Shown piece by piece: positions 8,223 through 9,208 of a stretch of DNA of 9,208 bases (position 1 is its first letter; every line of letters begins with the position of its first letter). The notes below the pieces were generated by a model. It was not told the origin of the DNA. It ran no database searches and saw only the letters and a list, made by a program, of their open reading frames with translations. The position numbers and the translations under genes were made by a program. Source of the DNA: an uncultured Odoribacter sp. (GTDB taxonomy: Bacteria > Bacteroidota > Bacteroidia > Bacteroidales > Marinifilaceae); assembly GCA_947176455.1 (NCBI GenBank), contig CAMWQQ010000052.1:1-9208 (forward strand), read 5' to 3'.

Positions 8223-8245
8223 CCTGCCGGACCATATCCGGCAGG
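8223..8245. terminator. Bidirectional hairpin between convergent genes
   Basis: CCTGCCGGA (8223-8231) and TCCGGCAGG (8237-8245) form a perfect GC-rich 9-bp stem with a 5-nt loop. It lies 11 nt after the acetyltransferase stop and 11 nt before (on the top strand) the stop of the convergent DUF2442 gene. On the minus strand it is followed by a T-rich TGATTCTTTATTT; on the plus strand no T-run follows. It is best read as a terminator working mainly leftward, with some effect on both transcripts. Confidence 0.7.
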
Positions 8246-8256
8246 GAAAGCAAGGT

Positions 8257-8496
8257 TCAGACCACTGTTCCGATTTCATACAAAAACTCGGGAGCCAAGT
8301 CCGCTCCATTAACCCACTCGATAGTAACCCGGTTCAGACCGTATTGTATAAACTTATTTCTATCCAACAATTCACCGAATACTTCTCCCGTCAAATAAGG
8401 TTTTAAATCCACCTTTTTCTTGTCTCCATTGTTGAATGTTACAAAAAGCTCGTAATCCTTGACATAATCTACATCCACAACTCGTAACATAGCCAT
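8257..8496 (-). CDS. DUF2442 domain protein
   Basis: A 79-aa protein whose whole length fits the small DUF2442 family: an N-terminal beta-rich part (LFVTFNNGDKKKVDL, residues 18-32), the LKPYLTGEVFGELLD segment, and the hallmark WVNGADLAPEFLYE (61-74). No signal peptide or membrane helix is visible, so it is presumably cytoplasmic. The function of the family is not established; a few homologues are fused to helix-turn-helix DNA-binding domains. Its start codon abuts the stop codon of the DUF4160 gene (TAAATG), which implies translational coupling in one two-gene operon. An alternative start at Met3 (8490) is possible. The downstream hairpin at 8223-8245 closes the operon. Confidence 0.85.
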   Translation of the reverse strand: MAMLRVVDVDYVKDYELFVTFNNGDKKKVDLKPYLTGEVFGELLDRNKFIQYGLNRVTIEWVNGADLAPEFLYEIGTVV

Positions 8497-8754
8497 TTAT
8501 TTTAAAGGTTCTATTTTATCTATTCTATCGCCTTTCTGGGCTTTCTCCCACGCAACAAGAATTTCGCCTTCGTGCAAGTCTATCCATTCATTCACTTTAG
8601 CAATCACCTTTGCCGGAGCCTGTCCGTCTACAATTCTATCCAAAACGCTGATACTACATTCATAATTACCATAAGTAAAATGAAGATGTGGTGGGTTATG
8701 GTCTTTCCAATAAAGACTTATTATAATTCCAAAGAACCTGCAAATTTCCGGCAT
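8497..8754 (-). CDS. DUF4160 domain protein
   Basis: An 85-aa protein matching the DUF4160 family over its full length. It begins MPEICRFFGIIISLYWKDHN, continues with the diagnostic NPPHLHFTYG (20-29), and ends in a helix (WEKAQKGD, 69-76) followed by IEPL. The His-rich NPPHxHxxYG loop is the most conserved part and could bind metal or form an active site; no biochemical function is established to my knowledge. It is the first gene of a two-gene operon with DUF2442. The two families are frequently neighbours, which has prompted the idea of a toxin-antitoxin-like or other two-component cassette; that is inference. The operon has its own promoter and is AT-richer than the left half of the window (8641-8700 is 21/60 G+C), suggesting transfer. 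Confidence 0.87.
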   Translation of the reverse strand: MPEICRFFGIIISLYWKDHNPPHLHFTYGNYECSISVLDRIVDGQAPAKVIAKVNEWIDLHEGEILVAWEKAQKGDRIDKIEPLK

Positions 8755-8776
8755 ATCATATTGTTTTATTACAAAG

Positions 8777-8808
8777 CAAATATATTAAAAGTTTCTGTAT
8801 CTGACAAT
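8777..8808 (-). promoter_or_regulatory. Promoter of the DUF4160-DUF2442 operon (ATTG-N20-TATATTTG)
   Basis: On the minus strand ATTG (8805-8808) is followed after 20 nt by TATATTTG (8777-8784), matching both elements of the Bacteroidetes promoter. The -7 box is 22 nt before the ATG at 8754, giving a short leader. Confidence 0.7.
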
Positions 8809-8917
8809 AAAATCCGTCTCTCCCTCATCACAATGTGTACAACTACTGACTGTCAAATTCTCTTTTCTCAGTTTACCACGACATTCATACAATCAATCAA
8901 ATCTCTACGACATAACG

Positions 8918-8949
8918 ATTGTCATTTGTTCTTAAAATTAGTATCTTTG
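8918..8949 (+). promoter_or_regulatory. Promoter of the small DUF3784-like gene (ATTG-N20-TATCTTTG)
   Basis: ATTG (8918-8921), a 20-nt spacer and TATCTTTG (8942-8949) match the Bacteroidetes consensus well. It faces right and is divergent from the DUF4160 operon promoter. It should give a leader of about 50 nt before the ATG at 9005, and it suggests the short downstream frame is really expressed. Confidence 0.7.
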
Positions 8950-9004
8950 AACTATTGGAAACAACCAAATCTATTAGAATAGTCGGTAACGGAATAAATT
9001 TCAG

Positions 9005-9208
9005 ATGCTAATATCTAATTTTATAATAGGCATATCCTTCATTATTTTGAGTATTGTTGTTCTTGTTTTCCCTAGTACAATTGCAGGCTACAATACTCTT
9101 ACAAGGGAAGAAAAGGGAAAAATCAAGAAAAAAAGAACTTGCTAGATTTTCATTTATAATTCTTTTTTCTGTAGGAATAATAATTATTATCGGAGGTTAT
9201 ATTTTTAC
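9005..9208 (+). pseudogene. DUF3784-like small membrane protein, frame broken at an A7 tract, 3' end outside the window
   Basis: From the ATG at 9005 a 46-codon frame runs to TAG at 9143-9145. It encodes one membrane helix (residues about 4-24), then AGYNTLTREEKGKIKKK, the core motif of DUF3784 proteins (usually around 100 aa with a second helix). Starting with GAA at 9135, the +1 frame encodes the expected continuation ELARFSFIILFSVGIIII and beyond, a hydrophobic helix still open at the right edge. The two frames meet at seven A's (9128-9134); removing one A, or skipping one base, joins them. The break could be a real inactivating mutation, a phase-variable or slippage-decoded site, or a sequencing error. 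The leader carries a good promoter. The family assignment rests on the AGYNT-EEK motif and the topology, recognised from memory. Confidence 0.6.

Noticed and set aside
8572..8982. 136-codon plus-strand frame across the DUF4160 gene
   Set aside because: It is antisense to DUF4160 and runs through two opposing promoters; the translation has no family resemblance.

Overview
The window looks like a chromosomal segment from a member of the Bacteroidetes, most likely order Bacteroidales. Seven positions carry the phylum-specific -7 promoter box TAnnTTTG just upstream of a gene start. Shine-Dalgarno sequences are weak or absent, and the proteins (GuaA, UvrA, the NrnA-type DHH enzyme) read as Bacteroidetes-like. 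The genus cannot be fixed from the sequence alone. The housekeeping part has moderately high GC: bases 3721-3780 are 34/60 G+C. The right end is AT-rich: 8761-8820 and 9001-9060 are each 15/60.

Layout. From 1 to 5222, three minus-strand genes lie head to tail: uvrA (nucleotide excision repair ATPase), guaA (GMP synthase), and a DHH-family phosphoesterase resembling NrnA that is cut by the left edge. guaA has its own promoter box in the 62-nt gap after uvrA. The DHH gene follows guaA by 31 nt and probably shares its transcript. A gene-poor stretch (5223-5698) follows. It holds the uvrA promoter, a GT-rich alternating tract, and the two 3' hairpins of the next gene, one a clear intrinsic terminator. 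Next come two more minus-strand genes: a TRIC/UPF0126 membrane protein (5699-6307) and a secreted HSL-type alpha/beta hydrolase (6427-7485).

Divergent from the hydrolase is a plus-strand maltose/galactoside-type O-acetyltransferase (7654-8211). It ends at a perfect 9-bp hairpin that also serves the convergent, minus-strand DUF4160-DUF2442 gene pair (8497-8754 and 8257-8496; stop and start codons directly abut). The AT-rich right end has a well-formed plus-strand promoter driving a small DUF3784-like membrane protein. Its reading frame breaks at an A7 tract, and it runs off the window.

Function. The left half is core nucleotide metabolism and DNA repair. The right half is accessory: an envelope-targeted esterase next to an O-acetyltransferase, a small two-gene cassette of unknown function, and a frame-disrupted small membrane gene. 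No insertion sequence, CRISPR array, tRNA or rRNA was seen. The points most worth a second look are the A7 frame break (9128-9134), the DUF4160/DUF2442 cassette, and the recurring ATTG-N20-TAnnTTTG promoter architecture.
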